A stretch of DNA of 64,000 nucleotides from Jiella soli (GTDB taxonomy: Bacteria; Pseudomonadota; Alphaproteobacteria; Rhizobiales; Rhizobiaceae), in contig NZ_JAJAVB010000025.1 of assembly GCF_020615385.1 (NCBI RefSeq), positions 643,296 to 707,295 of the forward strand, given 5' to 3'. Below, piece after piece: positions 55,519 through 64,000 of the stretch. The notes under the pieces are model-generated. The model saw nothing but the letters and a program-made list of their open reading frames with translations. It was not told the origin of the DNA and did no database searches. Both the position numbers and the translations under genes were made by a program. Numbering within the stretch: position 1 is the stretch's first letter; each line of letters begins with the position of its first letter.

Positions 55519-57051
55519 TCAGTTCACCGCCTGCGCAGCCCGGGCGGCAGGTGTCGGGACCGGGATGCCGTGTCCGGCCCGCAGGCCGTCGCCGTCTTCG
55601 CCCAGAATGTCGATCCGCGGCCCCTTGGCGGCTTCCGGGCTGGGGCCGGGGCTCGGAACGAAGTTCTGCGCGTCCTCGACGGCGCTGCCCGAGGTCGCGA
55701 CGGTCTTCATGTCCTCGGGCGCCGATTCCGCCTCCGGGCTTGCAACGGGCGCCGCGTCGGGCGCCTCCCCGTTGGGTGCCTTCTCGCTCGGCGGGGTCGG
55801 ACGCGGCGTCGGGATGGGAATGCCGTAGGCGGCGATCAGCGAGATGCCGGGTGCGGCGATGGCATTGCCGGCGGCCCCGCCCAGGCCGACGCTCACGGTG
55901 ACGGGCGCGCGGTTCATCTCGTGCATATAGGGCGAGCCGAAGATCTCGGTGTCCTCATCCTGCGCCTCGCCGGCGGTCCGCTTGCGTTCCTCGACCCGCT
56001 CGTTGGCGCGCGCCGTCCGTCCCTTGGCACCGCAGATATAGTCGCTGATGTCGAGCGGCTCGCCGGCCGATGTCGGCAGATCCTCGACCTTGGTCGTCAC
56101 GCTGGCGGGATCGGTCTTGAAGCCGGCGTCGATGATCTCCGCCGTATGGCGCTCGCGGGCGATCGTGCCGTTGGCGCCCATGACCGCGGCGATGATCGTC
56201 CTGCCGTCGCGCGTCGCGGAGGAGACGAGATTGAAGCCGGCGGCGCAGGTGAAGCCGGTCTTCATTCCGTCGGCCCCGTCGAACCGGCCGAGAAGCTTGT
56301 TGCCGTTCTTGATCAAGGCCCGGCCGTTCGAGATAGCCTCGGTGCCGAAATAGTCCGAAAACGCCGGGAACTGCTTGCGGATCGCGATGGCGAGGATCGC
56401 GAGATCCTTGGCGCTCTGATACTGGCCCTCCTGCGGCAGGCCGTTCGCATTGACGTAGCGGGTGTCCTTCATGCCGAGTTCCGCCGCCTCGGCGTTCATC
56501 ATGTCGACGAAAGTGTCCATCGAGCCGCCGCCGAGCATCTGGCCGATCGCATAGGCGACGTCGTTGGCGGATTTGACCAGCATCATTCGCATCGCATTGT
56601 CGAGACGCATGACCGAGCCCGGCTGGTAGCCCATCTTGCTCGGAGGCTCCTCCGAGGCCCGGCTCGTCATGATGACCGGGCTGTCCAGGCCGACCGTCTC
56701 CGCTCTCAGAGCCTTAAGAGCCAGGAACGCCGTCATCAGCTTGGTCGTCGACGCGGCATAGCGCCGCTCCGTCGCGTTTTCCTGAGACAGCACCTTCTCG
56801 GTCTCGAGATCGACGACGATCGAGGAGACGGGATAGCCGATCTCTTCGGGCGCCTGGGGTTCGGCGGACGCAGGCTTGCCGCTCGGCTCGGCCGCCGCGT
56901 CGGCGGCCGGCTTCTGCGCGGCGACGGCATCCGGCTTCGCTGCCTGCTTGGTGGTCTTGGCGAAGGCGAGGTTCCCGGCCGGCGCGAGCGGAGCCGCCGT
57001 CAGGCAGAGTGCCAGGAGAGTCGAGAAACAGATGGATGCGGGCGTCTTCAC
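55519..57051 (-). CDS. D-alanyl-D-alanine carboxypeptidase (S11) with long C-terminal tail
   Basis: 510 residues from GTG 57051, with AAGGGA 7 nt upstream. Signal peptide ends near NLAFA. Active-site motifs: STTK (101-104), SAN (161-163) and KTG (264-266). After the S11 domain (to about residue 320) comes a long disordered, Pro/Ala/Glu-rich stretch with repeats such as [10 protein letters not shown] and PVPTPAARA, with no membrane anchor helix. It trims D-Ala from peptidoglycan stems in the periplasm. The usual C-terminal anchor of DacA is absent, so it may be soluble or held by the tail. Confidence 0.9.
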   Translation of the reverse strand: MKTPASICFSTLLALCLTAAPLAPAGNLAFAKTTKQAAKPDAVAAQKPAADAAAEPSGKPASAEPQAPEEIGYPVSSIVVDLETEKVLSQENATERRYAASTTKLMTAFLALKALRAETVGLDSPVIMTSRASEEPPSKMGYQPGSVMRLDNAMRMMLVKSANDVAYAIGQMLGGGSMDTFVDMMNAEAAELGMKDTRYVNANGLPQEGQYQSAKDLAILAIAIRKQFPAFSDYFGTEAISNGRALIKNGNKLLGRFDGADGMKTGFTCAAGFNLVSSATRDGRTIIAAVMGANGTIARERHTAEIIDAGFKTDPASVTTKVEDLPTSAGEPLDISDYICGAKGRTARANERVEERKRTAGEAQDEDTEIFGSPYMHEMNRAPVTVSVGLGGAAGNAIAAPGISLIAAYGIPIPTPRPTPPSEKAPNGEAPDAAPVASPEAESAPEDMKTVATSGSAVEDAQNFVPSPGPSPEAAKGPRIDILGEDGDGLRAGHGIPVPTPAARAAQAVN

Positions 57052-57357
57052 GCGGGGTCCCTTCGATCGATCGATCAGCCGTGTTGCAGAGCGCAAAAAC
57101 TGCGGTAACGTGCGACGGGTCGCGCGCGGCCTATGGTTTCTATACCGCGAGTGATAAGGCAAAGAGCGACACCGGAAAACCGCATGTTCTAAACGTTCTT
57201 ATCATGGCTCGTGCGAGCCGGGCGCGATCGGTGGGATGCGCTGCGGCGCATCGGGTGGCATCCCGTGCCACTGCCGCATCCGCCGAAGCGACCACCGTCC
57301 CGCCTTTGCGCGGCCCCGGCGCCGCGGTCCACCGTCCCTTGAATCGGAATTTCTCGA

Positions 57358-58527
57358 ATGCCCGTCAACAACCATATCGCCGAGTGCGAAGCGGAAATCG
57401 CCGGCTGGCGCCAGGACCTGCACCGCCGGCCGGAGCTGCTCTACGACGTGGTGGAGACGGCGCGGTTCGTGACCGACAAGCTCCAGGAATTCGGCTGCGA
57501 CGAGGTGTTGACCGGTATCGGGCGTACCGGCGTCGTCGGCCTGATCCACGGCCGCGGCGGCGCCGGCGGCAGGATGATCGGCCTTCGCGCGGACATGGAC
57601 GCCCTGCCCATTCACGAGGAGACGGGGGCCGAATGGGCCTCGCAGCGGCCGGGGCTCATGCATGCCTGCGGGCATGACGGGCACATGGCGATGCTGCTCG
57701 GCGCCGCCCGCAGCCTCGCCGAGACGCGGGCCTTCGAGGGAACGGTGGCGGTGATCTTCCAGCCTGCCGAAGAGGGCGGGGCAGGCGGCAAGGCGATGAT
57801 CGACGACGGGCTCTTCGAGCGCCTGCCGATCGAGAAGGTCTACGGCATGCATAATCTGCCGGGGATGCCGGTGGGTCGCTTCGGCATGCGCCATGGCGGG
57901 ATCATGGCGTCCACCGACGAGTTCAAGATCACGGTACGCGGCCAGGGCGGCCACGCGGCGCTGCCCAACCGGACCGCCGACCCGATCGTGATCGCGTCGA
58001 GCATCGTCCTCGGCCTGCAGAGCATCGTGGCGCGCAACGCCGATCCGCTGAAGTCCCTGGTGGTCTCCGTCACTGAATTCAACGCCGGTTTCGCCCACAA
58101 CATCATCCCGGACACGGCCGTCTTCTCCGGGACCGTGCGGGCCCTCGACGCGGGACATCGCGACCTCGCCGAACGCCGCATTCGCGAAATGGCCGCTGGC
58201 ATCGCCTCGGCCTACGGGGCGAGCGTCGAGATCGACTGGGATCGAAACTATCCGATCACGGTCAACGATCCGGACGAGAGCGATTTTTGCTCGCAGGTGG
58301 CTGCGGAGATCGTCGGAGCCGACAATGTCGACCCGTCGGCGCCGCCGCTGATGGCCGGCGAGGACTTTTCCTACATGCTCGAGGCCCGGCCCGGCGCCTA
58401 TGTCTTCATCGGCAATGGCGACAGCTCCGGCCTGCACACTCCCACCTACGATTTCGCCGACTCGGCGATCGCGTTCGGAGCGAGCTATTGGGTGCGTCTC
58501 GCCGAACGGGCGCTGGGGCGGGCCTGA
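57358..58527 (+). CDS. M20-family amidohydrolase
   Basis: 389 residues. M20D marks: LHRRPELLYDVVETARFV, RADMDALPI, HACGHDGHMAMLLGAAR (metal ligands), [13 protein letters not shown] and MAGEDFSYMLEARPGAYVFIGNG. Family members cleave N-acyl amino acids, hippurate or indole conjugates to free amino acids; the substrate is undefined. It begins about 300 nt from the divergent Dac gene; that gap holds promoters but I could fix none. Its stop lies in a hairpin shared with the convergent next gene. Confidence 0.93.
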   Translation: MPVNNHIAECEAEIAGWRQDLHRRPELLYDVVETARFVTDKLQEFGCDEVLTGIGRTGVVGLIHGRGGAGGRMIGLRADMDALPIHEETGAEWASQRPGLMHACGHDGHMAMLLGAARSLAETRAFEGTVAVIFQPAEEGGAGGKAMIDDGLFERLPIEKVYGMHNLPGMPVGRFGMRHGGIMASTDEFKITVRGQGGHAALPNRTADPIVIASSIVLGLQSIVARNADPLKSLVVSVTEFNAGFAHNIIPDTAVFSGTVRALDAGHRDLAERRIREMAAGIASAYGASVEIDWDRNYPITVNDPDESDFCSQVAAEIVGADNVDPSAPPLMAGEDFSYMLEARPGAYVFIGNGDSSGLHTPTYDFADSAIAFGASYWVRLAERALGRA

Positions 58528-58541
58528 CGCGTCGGCGTCAG
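58524..58541. terminator. Hairpin holding the stop codons of two convergent genes
   Basis: ctgacgc-gtcg-gcgtcag, a perfect 7-bp stem with a 4-nt loop. The left arm contains the TGA of the M20 gene and the right arm the stop of the diguanylate cyclase gene. It could serve as a bidirectional terminator between genes separated by only 10 nt. No T-runs, so a modest call. Confidence 0.5.
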
Positions 58542-59731
58542 CGCACGGGCGGCCCGGCGGGAACCGCCGCGGGGCCGGAGAGCGAATAGGACTGCGCCAG
58601 GGGCGCAAGAACGTCGGGGACGAGCGCGGCCTCCTCGCTGCCGTCGTCATGTCCGATGCAGACGCGATCGCGACCGCTGCGCTTCGCCATGTAGAGCGCG
58701 GCATCGGCGGCCGAATAGAGGGAGGCCGCCGTGCTGTGGGTCTCGGCCTCCGCGAGGCCGATGCTGACGGTGATGTGGAGCGATGTCTCGCCGGCCGGAA
58801 TCTCGACGGCACGGATCAGCTTGCGAATGCGTTCGGCGATGCGGCGGCCGGTGGGAAGCTTCGTATTGGGCAGAAGGATGCAGAACTCTTCGCCGCCATG
58901 GCGGCAGACGAGATCGACTCTGCGCATGCCGGGCTGGAGCAGCCGGGCGACCGAGCGCAGAACGTCGTCGCCGACGGCATGGCCCAGCGTGTCGTTGACG
59001 CGCTTGAAGTGGTCGATGTCGATGACCATCAGGACGAGGCCGGTGCCGCGCCGGTGCGCGGTCGCGAGGGCCTCGGCCAGCACGGCGTTCATGGCGCGGC
59101 GATTGGCGAGGCCGGTCAGCGGATCGGACAGGGTCTCGGCTTCGAGTTCACGCTGGCGCGTGATCAGGCGGATCTCGCGGGCCATCATCGAGCCCATGAC
59201 GATGGTGCCGAAGAGATAGAGGGGAATGAGCGTGGCGGCGCTTTTGAGCGTCAGGGCAATCGGATCGGCGACCGGTAGCCACAGGAATGTCAGGACGTGC
59301 AGCGACGTCAGCAGAGCCAGAGCGGCGAGATGTCCCACTTTGACACCGTGCGAGACGTCGTAGCGATAGTGCCAGGCGAGCCCGACAACGCCCGAGATGA
59401 GGATTCCGGCCATCCCGACATAGGCGCCGCTGCCACCCATGAAGAAGCGGAACGCCTCTGCCAGAGCCGTCGCGATGACGGCCGCGATCGGTCCGCCGAA
59501 GGCGCCGGCCGCCGCGACGATAACGCAGCGCGAATCGAGAATGATGCCGAAGCCGATCACGGCGGATGTCTGCATCGCGCCGATGGCTCCGAGGCCGAAC
59601 AGCAGACCGTTGATGACGCCGCGCCATCTTCGATGATCGACCGTCCGCTCCACGAAGCCGTGTGTGATCACCACAAGGGCCATGATGCCCAGTCCGTGAA
59701 CAAGCGACAGAGTGGCGAGCGAATAGGGCAA
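58538..59731 (-). CDS. Membrane diguanylate cyclase (5TMR-LYT plus GGDEF)
   Basis: 397 residues if started at TTG 59731, which keeps the first membrane helix (LATLSLVHGLGIMALVVIT); ATG 59683 would cut it and neither has a good ribosome site. Residues to about 185 form a 5TMR-LYT sensor: VIGFGIILDSRCVIVAAAGAFGGPIAAVIATALAEAFRFFMGG in part. The GGDEF domain follows (LSDPLTGLANRRAMN, VMVIDIDHFKRVNDTLGH-like, CRHGGEEFCILLPN) with the active motif GGEEF. It should make cyclic di-GMP. The 5TMR-LYT part may sense a small extracellular ligand. Confidence 0.87.
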   Translation of the reverse strand: MPYSLATLSLVHGLGIMALVVITHGFVERTVDHRRWRGVINGLLFGLGAIGAMQTSAVIGFGIILDSRCVIVAAAGAFGGPIAAVIATALAEAFRFFMGGSGAYVGMAGILISGVVGLAWHYRYDVSHGVKVGHLAALALLTSLHVLTFLWLPVADPIALTLKSAATLIPLYLFGTIVMGSMMAREIRLITRQRELEAETLSDPLTGLANRRAMNAVLAEALATAHRRGTGLVLMVIDIDHFKRVNDTLGHAVGDDVLRSVARLLQPGMRRVDLVCRHGGEEFCILLPNTKLPTGRRIAERIRKLIRAVEIPAGETSLHITVSIGLAEAETHSTAASLYSAADAALYMAKRSGRDRVCIGHDDGSEEAALVPDVLAPLAQSYSLSGPAAVPAGPPVR

Positions 59732-60010
59732 CGGGTGATCTACGCCAGGTTTCCTCGATAATTCATCTAATGGTTGTTCCCTTGATAATTGGTTTCGCTG
59801 ATTGACATGATCCAACGGAAACCGGAATCTTCTTGAACGACCCGCGCCGCCTCCCCGACACCGGCCGTCTCCGGCCCATCGCCCCGGTGGCCCTTGCCAT
59901 CGACCTCTCGCGGCGGGCACGCTAGGACAGGCCGACGAAGCATTGGCTATCGGACAAGCGCAATTCAGCAGCCAGACTGACGACTTCGGGAAGGGTGTGC
60001 GCGCCGGAGG

Positions 60011-60772
60011 GTGGACGGGTTGAAATTCGATGCACAGAACGCCTTGTCGCGGCGCCTGCGATTGATTGCCGATATCGACGCGGAGGACGAGGCCGCCGTG
60101 CGCGCGCTGCCGGTGACGCATCGCGAGGTGGACGACGGCGTCGACATCGTGACCGAGGGGGAAACGGTCCGCCAATGCTGCATTCTGATCGACGGCTTCA
60201 CCTGTCGCTACCGCCACACGCTGGAGGGCAAGCGTCAGATCATCGCGTTCCATGTGCCGGGCGACATTCCCGACCTCCACAGCCTGCACATCAACCAGAT
60301 GGATCACTCCTTCGCGGCGATGACGCGCTGCCGGATCGGCTTCGTGCCGCATGAGGCGGTCTGGTCCCTGTGCCTGAAGCGGCCGAACGTCGCCGCCGCT
60401 CTCTGGCTCGAGACCTTGATCGACGGGGCCATCTTCCGGGAGTGGATCGTCGGTCTCGGACGTCTGTCCGGAGCAAGCCGCACCGCTCACCTCCTGTGCG
60501 AACTCGCCATGCGCATCCGCTCGGTCGGGCTTGCGCCGGACAATGTCTACCGTCTTCCCCTGACCCAGAACGAACTGGCCGATGCACTCGGACTGACGGT
60601 GGTGACCGTCAACCGGGTGCTGCGCGACTTCAAGCTGGCGGGGCTCATCGACCGCTCCCGCTCCCGTCTCGAGATCAAGGATTGGAACAGGCTTGCCGAA
60701 CTCGGCGAGTTCGATCCGAAATATCTGCATTTTCGCAGTCCGATCGCGACAACCGGCATCGCCCGACAGTAA
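60011..60772 (+). CDS. Crp/Fnr-family transcriptional regulator
   Basis: 253 residues from GTG 60011; TTG 60020, nine bases after a GGAGG, may be the true start. The cyclic-nucleotide-type sensor half (VDIVTEGETVRQCCILIDGFTCRYRHTLEGKRQII, FHVPGDIPDLHSL) is followed by the helix-turn-helix LTQNELADALGLTVVTVNRVLRDFKLAGLI. No Fe-S cysteine set of FNR is seen. Signal and targets unknown. In the upstream gap 59732-60010 a TTGACATGATCCAA sequence resembles a degenerate FNR box. Confidence 0.9.
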   Translation: MDGLKFDAQNALSRRLRLIADIDAEDEAAVRALPVTHREVDDGVDIVTEGETVRQCCILIDGFTCRYRHTLEGKRQIIAFHVPGDIPDLHSLHINQMDHSFAAMTRCRIGFVPHEAVWSLCLKRPNVAAALWLETLIDGAIFREWIVGLGRLSGASRTAHLLCELAMRIRSVGLAPDNVYRLPLTQNELADALGLTVVTVNRVLRDFKLAGLIDRSRSRLEIKDWNRLAELGEFDPKYLHFRSPIATTGIARQ

Positions 60773-60985
60773 CGGTCCGGCGATCCGCAAGTCCTGTCGA
60801 TCGGCCGGACGGGCGAGAGACCGAACGCGCCGATGCAATTATCTTGGCCGATGCCGTAAGATCGGGCCGCTCGCAGAACGTGCGTGACGGCGGACCGCCG
60901 GTGCCGGGGGAAGGACCGCGGCCGCTACAGCGCCGCAGTTGTTTGCGGCGGTCGGCCCGGATGGGGATAAAGGGAGAAGAACTCG

Positions 60986-61642
60986 ATGCGCCATGTATTC
61001 ATCGTTGCCGATGACCATCCGCTGTTTCGTGGCGCGCTGAAGGAGATCCTCAACTCGCTGCCAGACGGCGCGGAGATCGTCGAAGCCGCGGACTTCGACG
61101 AGGCGGCGCGCGCGCTCGAGGACAATCCGGAGGCCGACCTCCTGCTGCTCGATCTCGCAATGCCCGGCACCAGCGGGCTTTCCGGCCTTGCGCTCCTCAG
61201 GGCCGACCACCCGACCGTGCCGATCGCCATCGTCTCGGCCAATGAGGATACCTCGGTGATCGCCCGTGCGCTCGATCTCGGCGCCTCCGGCTTCATCCCG
61301 AAATCCTCCGGCTTCGAGGAGATCCGACATGCGGTGCAGGCGCTTCTGGCCGGCGAGACCTATCTGCCGCCCGACCTCGTGCTCGATCAGGGCATCGACC
61401 CGGAACTCGCCGATCTGATCGAGCGCATCAAGACGCTGACGCCGCAGCAGACCCGCGTCCTCACCATGCTCGGCCGGGGGCTCCTCAACAAGCAGATCGC
61501 CTATGAGCTCGGCATCTCCGAGGCGACGATCAAGGCTCACGTCTCTGCAGTCCTGTTGAAGCTCGGGGTCGACAGCCGCACGCAGGCGGTGATCCGCCTG
61601 TCGAAGCTCGGCCTCGATCCCCAGCGCCCGCTCGGCGGGTGA
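60986..61642 (+). CDS. LuxR/NarL-type response regulator
   Basis: 218 residues with GGGAGAAG upstream. Receiver domain: VADDHPLFRGAL, phosphorylated Asp in LLLLDLAMPG (about residue 56), and the Lys in FIPKSS. C-terminal LuxR helix-turn-helix: LTPQQTRVLTMLGRGLLNKQIAYELGISEATIKAHVSAVL. It is convergent, 43 nt apart, with a hybrid histidine kinase and is probably its output. Confidence 0.95.
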   Translation: MRHVFIVADDHPLFRGALKEILNSLPDGAEIVEAADFDEAARALEDNPEADLLLLDLAMPGTSGLSGLALLRADHPTVPIAIVSANEDTSVIARALDLGASGFIPKSSGFEEIRHAVQALLAGETYLPPDLVLDQGIDPELADLIERIKTLTPQQTRVLTMLGRGLLNKQIAYELGISEATIKAHVSAVLLKLGVDSRTQAVIRLSKLGLDPQRPLGG

Positions 61643-61685
61643 GGGGGCTTCGGGGCGTGATGCCCTGCGCGCCTGCGCGTCGCGC

Positions 61686-64000
61686 CTATTCCGCCGCCTC
61701 CTGCTGGCGCATCCGGGCGGCCATCGCGGCGCGCAGCGAGGCCGGCTTCAACGGCTTGGTGAGGACATGGATGCCGAGCTCCAGCGCCTCGTCGCGCACG
61801 AATGGCGAGCGATCGGCGGTGACGAGGATCGCCGGGAACTCGGCTCCCAGCCTCGCCCTGAGCGCACGGACCGCGTCGAAACCGGTCGTGCCGCCGTCGA
61901 GATGATAGTCGACCAGTGCGAGGTCGGGCGACGTGCCTCCGCTCTCGCCGACCGCCTGCAAGGCCTCCTCGGCCGAGCCGAAGGCGGCGATCGTGCAGCC
62001 CCAGCCCTCCAATAGCACCCGCATGCCGTCGCGGATCGCCGCCTCGTTGTCGATGCAAAGGACATGGGTGCCGGCGAGCGCGAGGCTGCCGCGGGCCGGT
62101 GCCGCGCCGGGCCGTGCCTCGGCCACCGCTTCGATGTGCACTGTCGGCAGGCCGACCCGGAAGCGTGTGCCGCGCCCATGCTTTGAGGCGACCTCCACCG
62201 GCAGGTCGAGCACGCGGGCGATGCGGTCGACGATCGAGAGGCCGAGGCCGAGGCCGCGGGCGGTCTTCGTGCCTTCGTCGAGCCGGACGAATTCCTGGTA
62301 GATCGCCTCGAGCTTGTCCCCCGGAATCCCGATGCCGCTGTCGGCCACCTCGACGTCGACCCTGCCATTCGTGCGCCGGCGGACCCCGACCACCACCTTG
62401 CCCTGCCGCGTGTATTTCACCGCGTTGGAGACGAGGTTCTGGATCAGGCGCCGCAACAGATTGCGGTCCGAGCGCACGGCGACGCTGGTCGGCACGAAGC
62501 GCAGGCTGATGCCCTTTTCGGCCGCCAGTGGGCGGATGTCCGTCTCGATCTGCCGAAGCAGGGGGCCGAGCGGGAAGCTGTCGAATTTCGGCTGCATGCC
62601 GCCGGCGTCCAGGCGCGAGATGTCGAGGACGGCGCCGATGATCGCCTCGACCGCCTCCAGCGAGGAGCCGATATTGGCGGCAAGATCCGCTCCCGGCATC
62701 TTGCCCTGCCGTTCCTCCAGCGCCGAGACGTAGAGCCGGGCGGCGTTCAAGGGCTGCAGGATGTCGTGGCCGGCGGACGCCAGAAACCGCGTCTTGCCGA
62801 GATTGGCGGATTCGGCCGCCGCCCGCGCCTTGGCGAGTTCGCCATTGGCGGTGGTGAGTTCGGCCGTGCGGAGCCGCACGCGCTCCTCCAGCGATTCGTT
62901 CATCTCGCGCAGGGCCGCCGCCCGCCGGACGCGTTCGGTCATGTCGGAGACGGTGGCGACGAGGCCGCCGTCCGGCATGCCGTTGACGCGGAATTCCAGC
63001 ACCCGGTTCGAGCGCTTGAGGCCGATCTGCCGCTGCGCGGGCGGCTGGGTGAGCTGGTCGAAGCTGACGGCATATTCGGCCTGGTCGATCTCGCCGGCCT
63101 TCATCAATTCCTCGAAGACGACGGTCAGCGGCGTCCCGATCTGGCCGAAATCGGACGACAGGCCGACGAGGTCGCGGAACTGGCGATTCCAGAAGGTGAG
63201 GCGGAAATCGCCGTCGAAGATGGCGAGCCCCTGGTCGACCTGGTCGAGCGCGATCCGCAGAAGGTCGCGGTTGTACTGAAGGGCTTCGGAGGCGTCGTCG
63301 AGCAGCCTCAGGGCCGAGGTGGAGGAGTCGGCATGGCGCTGGAAGAGGAGCGACAGGACGAGGCGCGAGGAGGCCGAACCGATCGCCGAGGCGAGCAGCT
63401 GCTCGGAGAAGCGGACCGTGGCGCTGTCGGCCGGGGCTGCGTCGACGATCTCGCGCTGCTCGCTGAGCGAAAAGTTGCGGAAGGACCGCTCGGTCCTTTC
63501 GGAGCCGAGATAGCGGCCGATCGTCGTCTTCAACTCGGCGACGGTGACGTCGGTCCGCACCCGGCGCGCGCCGGCATTCTGGCCGCTGTCCTGGTCGGAG
63601 AAGATCGCTGCCTGGATGCGCTCCTGCGGCGTGGCGCTCCGGCTGAGCGAGCCGAGGACGAGGCAGGCGACATTGGCCGACAGGCTGACGAGGCAACCGA
63701 CGAGGAGCGGGTCGGCAAAGGCGGTGTCCGCCGAGAGGTCGCCGGGCGCGGTCCCGGCGATCGCCGGCCACAGCAGGAAATAGCCCCAGCCGAGGATCCC
63801 CGCGACCATGCCGGCGACGGCACCTCTGGCATTGGCGCGCTTCCAGTAGAGGCCGAGGAAGAGCGGCGGCGCCAGCTGCGCGATCGCGGCGAAGGACAGA
63901 AGCCCGATCGAGGCCAGACCGCTGCCGCCTCCCGCGAAGCGGTAGTAGCAGTAGCCGAAGAACACGACGATCAGGATCGCCGACCGGCGCACCTTGAGGA
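61686..64000 (-). CDS. Transporter-linked hybrid histidine kinase (5' end outside window)
   Basis: 771 residues visible; the frame continues past the right edge. The visible N-terminal part (about residues 1-120) has membrane helices of a sodium/solute symporter (LLSFAAIAQLAPPLFLGLYW, NARGAVAGMVAGILGWGYF). Next comes a STAC-like linker (about 145-200, TTIGRYLGSERTERSFRNF), a PAS domain (LDQVDQGLAIFDGDFRLTFWNRQF), a coiled coil, the H-box ASAGHDILQPLNAARLYVSALE, ATPase motifs (NLVSNAVKY, DSGIGIP, GLGLGLSIV), and a receiver with Asp in LALVDYHLDGG. Such kinases (CbrA type) sense solute import or metabolism. Confidence 0.93.
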   Translation of the reverse strand, partial: LKVRRSAILIVVFFGYCYYRFAGGGSGLASIGLLSFAAIAQLAPPLFLGLYWKRANARGAVAGMVAGILGWGYFLLWPAIAGTAPGDLSADTAFADPLLVGCLVSLSANVACLVLGSLSRSATPQERIQAAIFSDQDSGQNAGARRVRTDVTVAELKTTIGRYLGSERTERSFRNFSLSEQREIVDAAPADSATVRFSEQLLASAIGSASSRLVLSLLFQRHADSSTSALRLLDDASEALQYNRDLLRIALDQVDQGLAIFDGDFRLTFWNRQFRDLVGLSSDFGQIGTPLTVVFEELMKAGEIDQAEYAVSFDQLTQPPAQRQIGLKRSNRVLEFRVNGMPDGGLVATVSDMTERVRRAAALREMNESLEERVRLRTAELTTANGELAKARAAAESANLGKTRFLASAGHDILQPLNAARLYVSALEERQGKMPGADLAANIGSSLEAVEAIIGAVLDISRLDAGGMQPKFDSFPLGPLLRQIETDIRPLAAEKGISLRFVPTSVAVRSDRNLLRRLIQNLVSNAVKYTRQGKVVVGVRRRTNGRVDVEVADSGIGIPGDKLEAIYQEFVRLDEGTKTARGLGLGLSIVDRIARVLDLPVEVASKHGRGTRFRVGLPTVHIEAVAEARPGAAPARGSLALAGTHVLCIDNEAAIRDGMRVLLEGWGCTIAAFGSAEEALQAVGESGGTSPDLALVDYHLDGGTTGFDAVRALRARLGAEFPAILVTADRSPFVRDEALELGIHVLTKPLKPASLRAAMAARMRQQEAAE

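Noticed and set aside
59800-59820. FNR/FixK-type box (TTGACATGATCCAA) upstream of the Crp/Fnr gene
   Set aside because: Only about half of the second half-site matches; the regulator lacks Fe-S cysteines. Kept only as a remark in the gene entry.

Overview
The window is GC-rich, densely coded chromosomal DNA of an alphaproteobacterium, most likely of the order Hyphomicrobiales (Rhizobiales). This rests on gene content and order: ruvA/ruvB followed by ybgC-tolQRAB-pal-cpoB-tilS-ftsH-glmM; a sulfite-reductase operon with DUF2849, DUF934 and an APS-type CysH; an Omp25/31-like outer-membrane protein; and a small Tat-type protein with a His/Arg-rich tail. A family such as Aurantimonadaceae is possible but cannot be shown from the sequence. 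I saw no rRNA, tRNA, CRISPR array, transposase or prophage gene.

Layout. 1-5.4 kb: secreted proteins, a DUF2161 putative nuclease, a delta-class carbonic anhydrase, and ProX-like deacylase / thioredoxin CnoX / Lon-substrate-domain / Trm112 genes. 5.4-11.9 kb (minus strand): assimilatory sulfur genes, DUF2849 > sulfite reductase > DUF934 > cysH > REP-like repeat > cysD > cysN, with a membrane tail on CysN and a 60-residue membrane protein overlapping its stop. 12.2-15.9 kb: TonB-dependent siderophore receptor with an iron-operator-like site, divergent from an orphan branched-chain-type binding protein. 16-20.3 kb: UbiH-like hydroxylase, TesB thioesterase, and glnK-amtB behind a probable sigma-54 promoter. 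20.5-28.8 kb: small metabolic genes (oxidoreductase, PPTase, phosphoesterase, RNase D-like, metallo-beta-lactamase fold, PcaF thiolase, CHAD).

29.3-51.8 kb is the conserved ruv-tol-fts block, but altered. A VapBC-type toxin-antitoxin pair sits between ruvA and ruvB and overlaps ruvB by 4 nt. ruvC is not upstream of ruvA. About 6.5 kb (YjdM, TetR/MFS pair, DUF2254 membrane protein, phytase-esterase-like protein) separates ruvB from ybgC. The Tol-Pal genes, tilS, ftsH and glmM then follow in the usual order, and an Omp25-like protein ends the block.

51.9-64 kb: BioF2-like acetyltransferase, DUF924, TusA-like protein, His-rich CobW/ZNG1 GTPase coupled to a D,D-carboxypeptidase, M20 peptidase, 5TMR-LYT diguanylate cyclase, Crp/Fnr regulator, and a LuxR-type response regulator convergent with a transporter-linked hybrid histidine kinase that runs off the right edge.

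The most distinctive observations are the VapBC pair with its own apparent promoter inside ruvAB, the bacterial delta carbonic anhydrase, and the membrane-tailed CysN with its coupled small membrane protein. All family assignments come from reading motifs; no database search was run.
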